Part shown: positions 15,999 through 23,415 of the stretch, piece by piece
How the letters are laid out: the number at the start of each line of letters is the position of its first letter
Numbering within the stretch: the first letter of the stretch is position 1
Assembly (NCBI GenBank): GCA_018668595.1
Contig: JABJCP010000014.1
Span: forward strand, 1 to 35,574
Direction of reading: 5' to 3'
Origin: Candidatus Woesearchaeota archaeon
GTDB taxonomy: Archaea > Nanobdellota > Nanobdellia > Woesearchaeales > UBA11576
Length of the DNA: 35,574 nt
Notes under the pieces: generated by a model
Told to the model about the DNA's origin: nothing
Seen by the model: the letters and a program-made list of their open reading frames with translations, nothing else
Database searches by the model: none
Program-made: the position numbers and the translations under genes

Positions 15999-17306
15999 TT
16001 ACAAATCGTAATTAACTCCGTCTTCTGTGATGATACCTTCTGCAAAAATAGGTTCACCAAGATGTTTCATTTTTTCACGACTAGATTTAGCTTCAAAATA
16101 TTCATTTAAAAAAATACCTTGATCAAATTTTCCATCTTTTACTTCTTGATAAGTTATGTTTGCAACACCTTTATGCAAGCCTTCATTATAAGGGTAAAGT
16201 AAAGTTTTAACTTCATCTCGCCCTTGAATTGTAACCCATATTACTGGAACAGAATTACAATATGCTCTGTCTTGAAGCATATTTAGACTCATAACTCCGC
16301 TATGATATAACTCAATAATAGTTCCGTCAATAGATTGAGGTTCACTTCTAACAAGACCTATTTTTTCTTCAACAATTTTTTCTTTTTCTCCCCCTAATTT
16401 ATTAACTTCTTCTTTTGGTTTTTGAGATGGTTCTATTGTTCCATTGAGTCTTGTAATTGTAGTTGTTTCATTAGGATCAACTTCTATTTTTTCGTTTTTT
16501 AATTCATTTTTATTCGAATCAGATTTAGTTTCTTTTTGAATATACTCAATTTTGCCTATTTGAATAATTCCATCTGCATGAATAACATGTTTAGCTCGTT
16601 GAGAATTAGCTTGTCTAGTAGAATATTTTTGTAAAAAATCTAATTGTTGAAAACTTCCTCCATTTACAGGATTGTAAGTTAATTTAATATATCCTTTATG
16701 AAATCCTCCTGTATTTGGATAAATGAGTTTAAGTTTTTCTCCAGTTTCTGTATTTTTTGCAAAAATCCAAATAATTGGATGAGGACAATCATAACCTCTA
16801 TTACGATCTTTATTCCAATATCTAAAATGACTTGGTTGAATATCTTCAATTTTCGCATTTATTGTGATTGGTTCATCTAATCGTAATCTATCGTCGTGAT
16901 AACTTTGATTATTAATTTTAGTATTGTTAGTTGATCCAGTTACAAGATATGTTAACTTATCAATTTTTTCTTCAAGTCTGTTGAATTTTTCATTAGTTGA
17001 ATCTATCTTGTTATCAAGAGTTTGGACATCTCTTTTTATCCAGTCTATACTTCGTTCATTTGCTCCTGCTTTAATTAGACTTTCATTATTAGAATCTGTG
17101 TTGGTTGTTGATTTTTTTTCGTCCCATTGTTTTCTTTCTTTTTCTAGTTCTATTTTTTCTTTTAATTCTGCTAACTCTTTTGTTTCTTGAGCAATTTCTT
17201 CATCACTTTTAAAACTATTTTTGATTTTCTGACAACCAGAATTAAATGTGAGTCCAAGCGCAGCTAACGAAATTAATGCAAATTTTGAGATTTTGTATTT
17301 ATTCAT
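15999..17306 (-). CDS. Long lipoprotein: coiled coil and two type C domains
   Basis: The 435-residue protein is the longest lipoprotein here. The lipid Cys is 25 (NSGC). Residues 33-60 and 80-120 are coiled-coil helices (VQTLDNKIDSTNEKFNRLEE). Domain 1 (about 130-250) has PIIWIFAKNTETGEKLKLIY, GGFHKGYIKLTYNPV and ends ADGIIQIGKIEYIQ, so an internal Y-x end is kept. A linker of about 65 charged residues leads to domain 2 (about 320-435), which ends GVNYDL. The SD AAGGTAGAT is good. Upstream lies the inverted-repeat element, so this gene may start a new message or depend on read-through. Confidence 0.9.
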   Translation of the reverse strand: MNKYKISKFALISLAALGLTFNSGCQKIKNSFKSDEEIAQETKELAELKEKIELEKERKQWDEKKSTTNTDSNNESLIKAGANERSIDWIKRDVQTLDNKIDSTNEKFNRLEEKIDKLTYLVTGSTNNTKINNQSYHDDRLRLDEPITINAKIEDIQPSHFRYWNKDRNRGYDCPHPIIWIFAKNTETGEKLKLIYPNTGGFHKGYIKLTYNPVNGGSFQQLDFLQKYSTRQANSQRAKHVIHADGIIQIGKIEYIQKETKSDSNKNELKNEKIEVDPNETTTITRLNGTIEPSQKPKEEVNKLGGEKEKIVEEKIGLVRSEPQSIDGTIIELYHSGVMSLNMLQDRAYCNSVPVIWVTIQGRDEVKTLLYPYNEGLHKGVANITYQEVKDGKFDQGIFLNEYFEAKSSREKMKHLGEPIFAEGIITEDGVNYDL

Positions 17307-17380
17307 TTTATCTACCTTTTCATTGATTTGATTATTTTATATTTTTTCATTATATATTATGTTTTTTTATTTTTTGTTTT

Positions 17381-17619
17381 AAAACATTACTGCGGCAGTT
17401 TGTAAAATTCTATGAATTTTACATTTCGAAAAACACCTTGCATACCTTGCAAATTGAAAATTTGCGAGGTCTTACAAATGCTTTGTATTTGAAAGCAATC
17501 AGGTGTTTTTCTGCCATAAATCAGTAACTCACATTCGTTTGTTGCTGACATAATCAAAGTAAACTTTGAATTTATTGAACACGTTGTGTCCAACTAATTT
17601 GCCAAGGCAGTAATGTTTT
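17381..17619. repeat. Hairpin-rich inverted-repeat element, full copy 2
   Basis: A 239-bp non-coding block is bounded by perfect 13-bp inverted ends (AAAACATTACTGC at 17381-17393, GCAGTAATGTTTT at 17607-17619). Inside are hairpins 17401-17410/17414-17423, a 10-bp stem 17429-17438/17501-17510 enclosing 17444-17455/17459-17470, then 17522-17528/17541-17547, 17554-17560/17563-17569, 17575-17582/17586-17593 and 17600-17603/17606-17609. The right half matches copy 1 at 1-138 in order and spacing. It fills most of the 327-base gap between two genes and follows the stop codon of 17634-18263. It is either a MITE-like element or a conserved structured RNA. A 68-codon frame through it is not credible as a gene. 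Confidence 0.85.
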
Positions 17620-17633
17620 TTTTTTTTGTTTAA

Positions 17634-18263
17634 CTAAAATTCATAACTAACTCCATTCTCGACGATGATTCCTGTAGCTTTAGTAACAGTTCCATATCTT
17701 CTACTTTTTTTATTTTTATTACATTGACCGACCTTATTAATTAATTTTACAGGAGCAACATATTTTTTAATAAAATCAAGCTGATCAAATTCTCCAGTTT
17801 CTAAAGGTTCATATTTAATTTTTGCAGATCCGAGTCTTAACCCTGCAGTGTTAGGATACATAAATTGGTGATACTCTTGATTGTTATCTCTTAGCGTAAC
17901 CCAAATAATGGGATGATTACAACAATAACCTTTTTGAGTAGTCATGTAATAACTAATATGGCTAGGATACACTTGAGTGATGGTTCCTTCTGTTGTAAGA
18001 ATGCCTTCTAATTTTGATTTATCTTTTTGTTGTTTGGGAGGCGATATTAATTTTTTCTTAGAAGATTTTTCTTGTGCATTTTCTCCAACTGAGTTTTCTG
18101 CTGATGAATCTGGAGTTTGTTTTTGTTTTTCTTGAGCTTCTTGATTTTGATTTACTTCTTCTTGTTTCTTAGGAGTTTCATCTATTGTAAGCTTGGCTTT
18201 ACATCCTGAAAATGCAAGTCCCCCTATCATTGTTAATGTTAAAAGTTTAGTTAAGTTATTCAT
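17634..18263 (-). CDS. Type C lipoprotein with charged linker
   Basis: The 209-residue protein has the lipobox FSGC (Cys21). Residues 25-88 are a Lys/Glu/Gln-rich disordered linker. The domain (about 90-209) has GTITQVYPSHISYY, PIIWVTLRDNNQEYHQFMYP, LRLGSAKIKYEPL and the end ATGIIVENGVSYEF, with Phe instead of Leu as last residue. Two adjacent Cys (GYCCNHP) sit in the loop before the second strand. The SD AAGGTGA is strong. Its stop codon is followed directly by the hairpin element. Confidence 0.9.
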   Translation of the reverse strand: MNNLTKLLTLTMIGGLAFSGCKAKLTIDETPKKQEEVNQNQEAQEKQKQTPDSSAENSVGENAQEKSSKKKLISPPKQQKDKSKLEGILTTEGTITQVYPSHISYYMTTQKGYCCNHPIIWVTLRDNNQEYHQFMYPNTAGLRLGSAKIKYEPLETGEFDQLDFIKKYVAPVKLINKVGQCNKNKKSRRYGTVTKATGIIVENGVSYEF

Positions 18264-18278
18264 TTTGTTTTCACCTTA

Positions 18279-19079
18279 TTATAATTCATAATCAATATTT
18301 TTTACAATGCCTTCAAACGATCCTAAATTTCCATTTCTAATAGATGTTTGAGATAGTTCTCCTCGATCTCTTTTTTTATCAAGATAAGCTGCAATAGGTT
18401 CTTTTTCTGATGCAGGTATAACAAAAGATAATAATGCATATTTTGGAGCAGTATTTGGAACTATATCATAATAAAAATGAGTTATTCCTAATGGTAATTT
18501 ATCTGTATGATCTTCAATGAGTTGCTTAAGAGTTGGTTTTTTATAGGGGAGTTTTTCAAAAGTAATTCTTGCAACGCCTTTTGTTAGATTTGAACAAGCA
18601 GTACAAACAAATCTGTAATTATCAGATCTGTCTTTGATATTAACAATGTTCAATGTAGTGTACCCTTTAGACAAATGATGCTTGTTAGGCATAGTAGCAT
18701 AAGGAACCGGAAAATCTTGTACGCTCACTATAGTTGCAGTAATTGTACTGAGTTTTACTTCGTCTTTTTCTGTTACTACCGAGCCCAGCGTAGTAACAGC
18801 AGCGACGCTATCGAGAAGCTTTTTAGAAAGAGTTTCGATAACGTTGATCTCATTTTCAGTACTAGACTGAGTCAGATCCACGGATGGTTCTTCCTCTGCC
18901 TTGTCTGTACAAGATATTCCGAATAACAATGAAGCTAATAAAAAACCATGTACTAAAGCACTAGGTTTTTTAAAGTTCAAAATAGTTGATTGATCAGACT
19001 TAAAAGTCTGGGTATCAAATCTATTTCGAACCAATGCAGACATTGCAATTCTTGTTCCGGTTCTTTTGGTGATGTCCAT
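18279..19079 (-). CDS. Type C lipoprotein with long pre-signal extension
   Basis: I prefer ATG 19079 (266 residues); ATG 19091 would add MVYK. The lipobox-like LLFGISC places the lipid Cys at residue 57, so about 35 residues including several Arg and Lys precede the hydrophobic core. No other lipoprotein here has this. It may be an annotated-start artefact, but no Met lies nearer to the core. The domain (about 110-266) carries FVCTACSNLTKGVARITFEK, with a C-x-x-C shared with the next upstream gene, and ends NIDYEL. Bases 18770-18900 are visibly richer in G and C than the surroundings. No SD beyond GGT is seen. Confidence 0.8.
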   Translation of the reverse strand: MDITKRTGTRIAMSALVRNRFDTQTFKSDQSTILNFKKPSALVHGFLLASLLFGISCTDKAEEEPSVDLTQSSTENEINVIETLSKKLLDSVAAVTTLGSVVTEKDEVKLSTITATIVSVQDFPVPYATMPNKHHLSKGYTTLNIVNIKDRSDNYRFVCTACSNLTKGVARITFEKLPYKKPTLKQLIEDHTDKLPLGITHFYYDIVPNTAPKYALLSFVIPASEKEPIAAYLDKKRDRGELSQTSIRNGNLGSFEGIVKNIDYEL

Positions 19080-19202
19080 TTTATAGACCATGATATTTTT
19101 TTGTTTCTTTGTTTTTTTTATTTTGATTTTTTTTATTTTTTGATTATTATTTATTTGTTTTTTTTGTTTCTTCTTTTTGTTATTGAATTTTTGTTTTTCG
19201 TT

Positions 19203-19787
19203 TTACAAATCATAACTTATTTTCTCAACAATGCCTTCTGCTTCAATTGTTTTATCCTCGATAGGAGTTTTATCGATTTGTTGTAATTTTAGCAAATCAC
19301 TTAATGTAACTCCTTTAGGTTTTAATTGTCGATAAATAACATTTGCTTGACCGTGGGCAACGTAATTACAATCAACACAAACAAATAAACTTGATTCTCC
19401 TCTATCTTCTGTTTGAATGTAAGTAACTGAAAACATATCTTCTATACATTGACTAGTTGGAGATAATTTTTCTGACCAGTTTTCACTTAGAGGAAGTTCA
19501 CTGTGAGCATAATCTATGGTTTGAACAGTTGTAATCTTGGTTGATAAATTAATTACTTGAGGACTGGTACATAGTTTTTCATATAATTCTAATTTAGTTT
19601 TATTCATTAACTCTTTTTGTTCTTGTTTAATTAATTCAGAATCTCGAGTCAGCAATTCAATTTCATTTTGAAGTTTAACTCGTTTTTCAGCTTCTCTGTT
19701 AGCTACAAAATAGGTCATAATACTAACAAATCCAGCTATAATTAAAGCACCACCTATACCAATTCCAATTATTGTTTTATCAGTCAT
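19203..19787 (-). CDS. Type C protein with N-terminal membrane helix
   Basis: The start is ATG 19787, overlapping the upstream stop as ATGA; an upstream TTG at 19808 is unlikely. The 194-residue protein has a membrane helix at about 5-29 in place of a lipobox, then a coiled coil at 31-65 (AEKRVKLQNEIELLTRDSEL). The type C domain (about 80-194) holds LFVCVDCNYVAHGQANVIYR and ends GIVEKISYDL. The C-x-x-C lies where most paralogues have a Tyr and a loop, and it recurs in 18279-19079. Translation is probably coupled to the upstream gene; GGAGAGG lies 12 bases from ATG. Confidence 0.88.
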   Translation of the reverse strand: MTDKTIIGIGIGGALIIAGFVSIMTYFVANREAEKRVKLQNEIELLTRDSELIKQEQKELMNKTKLELYEKLCTSPQVINLSTKITTVQTIDYAHSELPLSENWSEKLSPTSQCIEDMFSVTYIQTEDRGESSLFVCVDCNYVAHGQANVIYRQLKPKGVTLSDLLKLQQIDKTPIEDKTIEAEGIVEKISYDL

Positions 19788-20428
19788 CTTAGATGATATC
19801 CTCTCCAAGATTTATTCAATTTTTTTTCTAATTTAATTCTTGATTCAATAAGTTCATCTAAAACAATTCCTAGTTCTTGATTTGTGCTACTAATTATTCC
19901 TGCTCCTTGAATTATTGGATCTTGAACAGGAGTTCCTTCGATGCGCATGATTGAAAACAATTCACTTAACTTTATTGATTCTTGTTCTAAGAGATAATAG
20001 TACATATTTGTAGGGCCCTTAGGTACAAAATCACTTGTAGGATAAATAAAAACAGATTTTCCTTTTTCTGTTGCTACCTGGACATAAGCTATTGTATAAA
20101 TTGAATCAGCACAATTCGAATCTTTTGATTTGTAAGGAAAACTTTTATGTTTTACATCAAGCACATAAGTCAAATCTGAATCTCCCATCACATATTTTTT
20201 GTCTCCAAAAAGTTTTTTTTCGAGTTTTTCTTTTTTCTCTGTAATTTCTGAATATTGTTCTTCAAAAGATTTTTCTTCAGTTTGATTTCCTTCTTTTATG
20301 GCTTTTAATTCATCATTGAGTTCTTGAGTTTTTAAAGATTGATGGCATGTAATTCCCATAGTTCCTCCAATACTAAGAGCACCGGTAATTAATACAATTG
20401 ACATTGAAACTTTTATTGCGTCTACCAT
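19784..20428 (-). CDS. Type C protein with membrane helix and helical tail
   Basis: The 214-residue protein has a membrane helix at about 8-27, a coiled coil at 35-72, and a type C domain at about 82-180 (SVFIYPTSDFVPKGPTNMYY, then GAGIISS). Instead of stopping at Y-x-Leu it continues as a helical basic tail (185-214, DELIESRIKLEKKLNKSWRG). It is one of only three complete type C proteins without the terminal motif. Its last codons overlap the next start (ATGA), so the tail may have arisen by read-through into the next leader. The SD AGGTATTAAT includes the upstream stop TAG. Confidence 0.87.
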   Translation of the reverse strand: MVDAIKVSMSIVLITGALSIGGTMGITCHQSLKTQELNDELKAIKEGNQTEEKSFEEQYSEITEKKEKLEKKLFGDKKYVMGDSDLTYVLDVKHKSFPYKSKDSNCADSIYTIAYVQVATEKGKSVFIYPTSDFVPKGPTNMYYYLLEQESIKLSELFSIMRIEGTPVQDPIIQGAGIISSTNQELGIVLDELIESRIKLEKKLNKSWRGYHLR

Positions 20429-20437
20429 TATTAATAC

Positions 20438-20995
20438 CTATAAATCATAACTTATTTTCTCGACAATGCCTTTTGCATTGAGAGTTGTATCTGCATTGTG
20501 TTTGTATTCTTGTCCTTTTTTTAGTTTAATTAAATCATCTACTCTGATTTTTTTATTTTTTATTTTTTTATATTTAATATTTGCACTACCTTTTTTTACA
20601 AAGTCTGCGCTTGTATGAATAAAAACATAATCTCCTGTAGGATCATTTGTTCCAATTAATAATATAGGAAAATCTCCTGTTTCATCACTGTTTTTTTGGT
20701 TATATGTAAAATTTCTATATTGAGTATCTTTAATATTTACAGTAATGTTTTGAACTCCAATTTCTTTGTCAACTAAATTTTCAATTTTTTGTTGCTCTCC
20801 AATTAATCTTTGTTCTTCTTTTTTATCATCGTCTTTTTTTTGAACTTCTTTTTGTTGCATTATTTGTTCATTTTCTTTACTTTTTTGACTATCCTGGTGG
20901 AATGCGATACCTAGCAAAGTACCTGTGCCTCCTAATATTACAGTTAATCCAATGCATAAAAACCATTCAGGTCCTTCCCAATCTCTTATTCCCAT
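20438..20995 (-). CDS. Type C protein with N-terminal membrane helix
   Basis: The 185-residue protein begins MGIRDWEGPEWF, then has a membrane helix (about 11-32) and a highly charged coiled coil (40-78) containing KKDDDKKEEQRL. The domain (about 80-185) has FPILLIGTNDPTGDYVFIHT, FVKKGSANIKYKKI and the end AKGIVEKISYDL. It is a tandem duplicate of 21008-21547, sharing the start, the KKDDDKKEEQRL block and the last 12 residues. The SD GAGGAAA overlaps the TGA stop of the upstream sister. Confidence 0.9.
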   Translation of the reverse strand: MGIRDWEGPEWFLCIGLTVILGGTGTLLGIAFHQDSQKSKENEQIMQQKEVQKKDDDKKEEQRLIGEQQKIENLVDKEIGVQNITVNIKDTQYRNFTYNQKNSDETGDFPILLIGTNDPTGDYVFIHTSADFVKKGSANIKYKKIKNKKIRVDDLIKLKKGQEYKHNADTTLNAKGIVEKISYDL

Positions 20996-21007
20996 TTTTG
21001 AATTTCC

Positions 21008-21547
21008 TCATAAATCATAACTTATTTTTTCGACAATACCTTTTGCGTTTATTACATCGTTATTGTCATAACTGCATTCTTGTCCTTTTAATAATTTAAT
21101 TAAGTGATCCACACTGATTTTTTCATCTTTTAATTCTTTATATTTAATATTTGCACTACCTTTTTTTATAAAATCAAAACCTTTTTTAATGAAAACATAA
21201 CTTTCAGTGTTATCAGTAGTTCCAATTAGTAAAATAGGAAATTCATATTTTTCTTCACCACATTGATAGGGGATAGTTCTATTTTGAATATCTTGGATTG
21301 TGACAGTCATACTTTGAGTTCCAACTTTATTATCGACTAGTGTCTCTAATTCTTTTTTTTCTTCAACTAATCTTTGTTCTTCTTTTTTATCATCGTCTTT
21401 TTTTTGAATTTCTTCTTGTTCTTGTTCTGCTCTTCTTTGACAGCCATTGTAGATTGTTCCTCCAATTACAAACACTACAAGTCCTCCTACTATTGTTAAA
21501 AATCCATTAAGAATCCAATCTCCGCCATTCCAATCTCTAATTCCCAT
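21008..21547 (-). CDS. Type C protein with N-terminal membrane helix
   Basis: The 179-residue sister of 20438-20995 has a membrane helix at about 13-34, coiled coil at 36-70 and domain at 75-179. It has FPILLIGTTDNTESYVFIKK, KKGSANIKYKELKDEKI and the end INAKGIVEKISYDL. The two differ most in the membrane helix and in the loop before the second strand, which here has one Cys (YQCGEEKY). The SD GAGGAT overlaps the region just after the upstream stop. Orientation is expected to be N-in with the domain outside, as in the lipid-anchored paralogues. Confidence 0.9.
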   Translation of the reverse strand: MGIRDWNGGDWILNGFLTIVGGLVVFVIGGTIYNGCQRRAEQEQEEIQKKDDDKKEEQRLVEEKKELETLVDNKVGTQSMTVTIQDIQNRTIPYQCGEEKYEFPILLIGTTDNTESYVFIKKGFDFIKKGSANIKYKELKDEKISVDHLIKLLKGQECSYDNNDVINAKGIVEKISYDL

Positions 21548-21564
21548 TTTTAATTATCCTCATA

Positions 21565-22581
21565 TCACATACTAACTTTTAATCCGCCACCAGTTCTAAA
21601 CTCTAACGGAATTTGTTTAAGTTCTTCTTCAATTTCTTTTTGTAATTCATCATCGATGTCAATCTCTGTTTTTTTATCTTGAATTTGGTTATTATCTCTA
21701 AAATCTATTATTATTATTTCAGTTTCTTCAATTTCATTTTGATTTTCAGAATGATTTGCAGTTTTATTATTTTCATCAAAAACATTATCTGCTATTTTTA
21801 CTTTAGTTTGGTTTAGATCTATCTTTTTACCATTTATTTTAATCCCTGGCTCACCAGGTTTATCCAAATCATAAGTAACTTGTTTTGACTCAACAGACGT
21901 GTTCATTAAATCTAATTCTTCAATTTTTTCCACCAATCCTTCTGCTTTAATCAATTCATCAAAAGCAACTTTAACGTCATTTCCTCGAGTAAGTTTGATA
22001 AGACTTGAGGCAGGAATAGTTTTATCTTTTAATTCATAATAAAAAATCTTAGCATTACCTTTAATTACTGCATTTGTCTGAGGATAAACAAATACTTGTT
22101 TTTCTCCCTGAACTTTTGCAATAATATATTTAATATTAAGTGCGCCTGTAATTGGACTTTGCGAGTTTGAATCTGCTTTATAAAAAATGTTGGTTGATTG
22201 AACTTCTTCAATAACAGCTTCAGTTTCATAAAGAGTTGGTTTTAGAAGAACTTCTTGTTTAATTGTTTCTTGTTTTGTCACTTCTTGTTCTAATTTTTTC
22301 TCTAAATCTTTTTGTGCTATTTCTAATTCTTTCTTTACTTTTTTTTTATGTGTTTTATTTAGGTCTTTGCAGAGATTCTCAATAAATTCTTTTTTGTTTG
22401 ATGCGCGGTTATAGTCGTCTTTACTTATGTTTATTGATCCTCCATAATTACAACTAACTTCAATAATATTGGGTTTAGGGGGGTGAGATTCAGTTTTATG
22501 TCTGCAGCCAATACCTAAAGTAACCAATCCAGCTAGACCTACTGTAACAATGCCCTTTCCAATTTTATTAGTATATTTCAT
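21565..22581 (-). CDS. Type C lipoprotein with cysteine module and long C-terminal extension
   Basis: The 338-residue protein has the lipid Cys at 26 (GIGC). One two-cysteine module spans about 40-75 (Cys44 and Cys71). A coiled coil (76-110) leads to the type C domain (about 115-239): NIKYIIAKVQGEKQVFVYPQ, AVIKGNAKIFYYEL, AEGLVEKI. Fourteen residues are inserted before VTYDL (235-239). About 100 acidic residues follow and end LKVSM, so the terminal tag is internal here. The leader is a 15-base A-run without SD. It shares SPITGxL before the second strand (SPVTGLL there) with 22607-23392. Confidence 0.88.
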   Translation of the reverse strand: MKYTNKIGKGIVTVGLAGLVTLGIGCRHKTESHPPKPNIIEVSCNYGGSINISKDDYNRASNKKEFIENLCKDLNKTHKKKVKKELEIAQKDLEKKLEQEVTKQETIKQEVLLKPTLYETEAVIEEVQSTNIFYKADSNSQSPITGALNIKYIIAKVQGEKQVFVYPQTNAVIKGNAKIFYYELKDKTIPASSLIKLTRGNDVKVAFDELIKAEGLVEKIEELDLMNTSVESKQVTYDLDKPGEPGIKINGKKIDLNQTKVKIADNVFDENNKTANHSENQNEIEETEIIIIDFRDNNQIQDKKTEIDIDDELQKEIEEELKQIPLEFRTGGGLKVSM

Positions 22582-22606
22582 TTTTGTATTTTGTTTTTTT
22601 TTTTTT

Positions 22607-23392
22607 TTAAAACGCAGTAGTATCTTTAGTTTTTATATCATTTCGAACTGGTTTATCAAGTCCTTTTTTTTCATTAGTTCCTATTTTACTAATTTTTTCA
22701 ATAATTCCATAAGCTTCGATTACACTTGATTCAGTTGATAATTGGCGGTTAGCATATAATATCAATAAGTGCTGATTAATTATTGCTTTATTTTTTAATT
22801 CTCTATATTTAACAGTAGCATTTCCTTTAATTACTGCGCCACGTTTAGGATAAATAAATACTAGCTCTTCTCCATATGATTTCGCAATAACATATTTAAT
22901 GCCTAATAATCCTGTGACAGGACTTGGACCTTGTTCGTTTCTATAAGGAATTTGATCAGATTGAACATCAGTGATGACAACGTCGAGAGTTATAGGTTCT
23001 ATACTAGTAAATAATTTTTTTTCTAGACTATTTGGTTTAGTAGCTCTCACAAATTTTTTTTCATTTTTATTTTTTAGATAATTTGAACAAAACTCGTCAG
23101 CACTTAATTTTTCTGCTATGAATTGAGCATACATTTCATCAGGAATAACTATATTAGTTCCTCTACATTTAATTTTATTTTCAGTATAACCCTTTTTAAT
23201 TGATTTAGTTAATTCAATTTCTCCAACCATGATTTGCTCAGAACTGTCAGAATTAATTGTTTCTTTCTTTTCTTCTGATTGCTCTGTTTGTTTAGTTTCT
23301 TCTTTTTCTATGTTTTTTTCTTTACAGCCAACACTACTAAGAGTAATTGAAGCTGCTAAAATTCCCAATCCAATATCTTTTGTTAAACTCAT
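22607..23392 (-). CDS. Type C lipoprotein with cysteine module, atypical end
   Basis: The 261-residue protein has Gly-Cys at 22-23. A charged linker is followed by one two-cysteine module (Cys77 and Cys103, IKCRGTNIVIPDEMY). The domain (about 125-235) has VVITDVQSDQIPYRNEQGPS, LVFIYPKRGAVIKGNATVKY and AYGIIEKISKIG. The protein then ends with KKGLDKPVRNDIKTKDTTAF, lacking the Tyr-x-Leu end. KGLDKP is reminiscent of YDLDKP in the downstream gene, so this may be a damaged or diverging version of that extension. No SD; the leader is A-rich. Confidence 0.87.
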   Translation of the reverse strand: MSLTKDIGLGILAASITLSSVGCKEKNIEKEETKQTEQSEEKKETINSDSSEQIMVGEIELTKSIKKGYTENKIKCRGTNIVIPDEMYAQFIAEKLSADEFCSNYLKNKNEKKFVRATKPNSLEKKLFTSIEPITLDVVITDVQSDQIPYRNEQGPSPVTGLLGIKYVIAKSYGEELVFIYPKRGAVIKGNATVKYRELKNKAIINQHLLILYANRQLSTESSVIEAYGIIEKISKIGTNEKKGLDKPVRNDIKTKDTTAF

Positions 23393-23415
23393 TTTTTTTT
23401 TGTTTTTTTATTTAA

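Noticed and set aside
17387-17593. A 68-codon minus-strand open frame within the inverted-repeat element
   Set aside because: It starts with TTG, has no SD, runs straight through all the hairpins and has no counterpart in copy 1, so it is best explained as chance.
19092-19202. T-rich gap as a terminator for the minus strand
   Set aside because: The T-runs are on the plus strand, so the minus-strand transcript would be A-rich, not the U-rich end expected of archaeal terminators.
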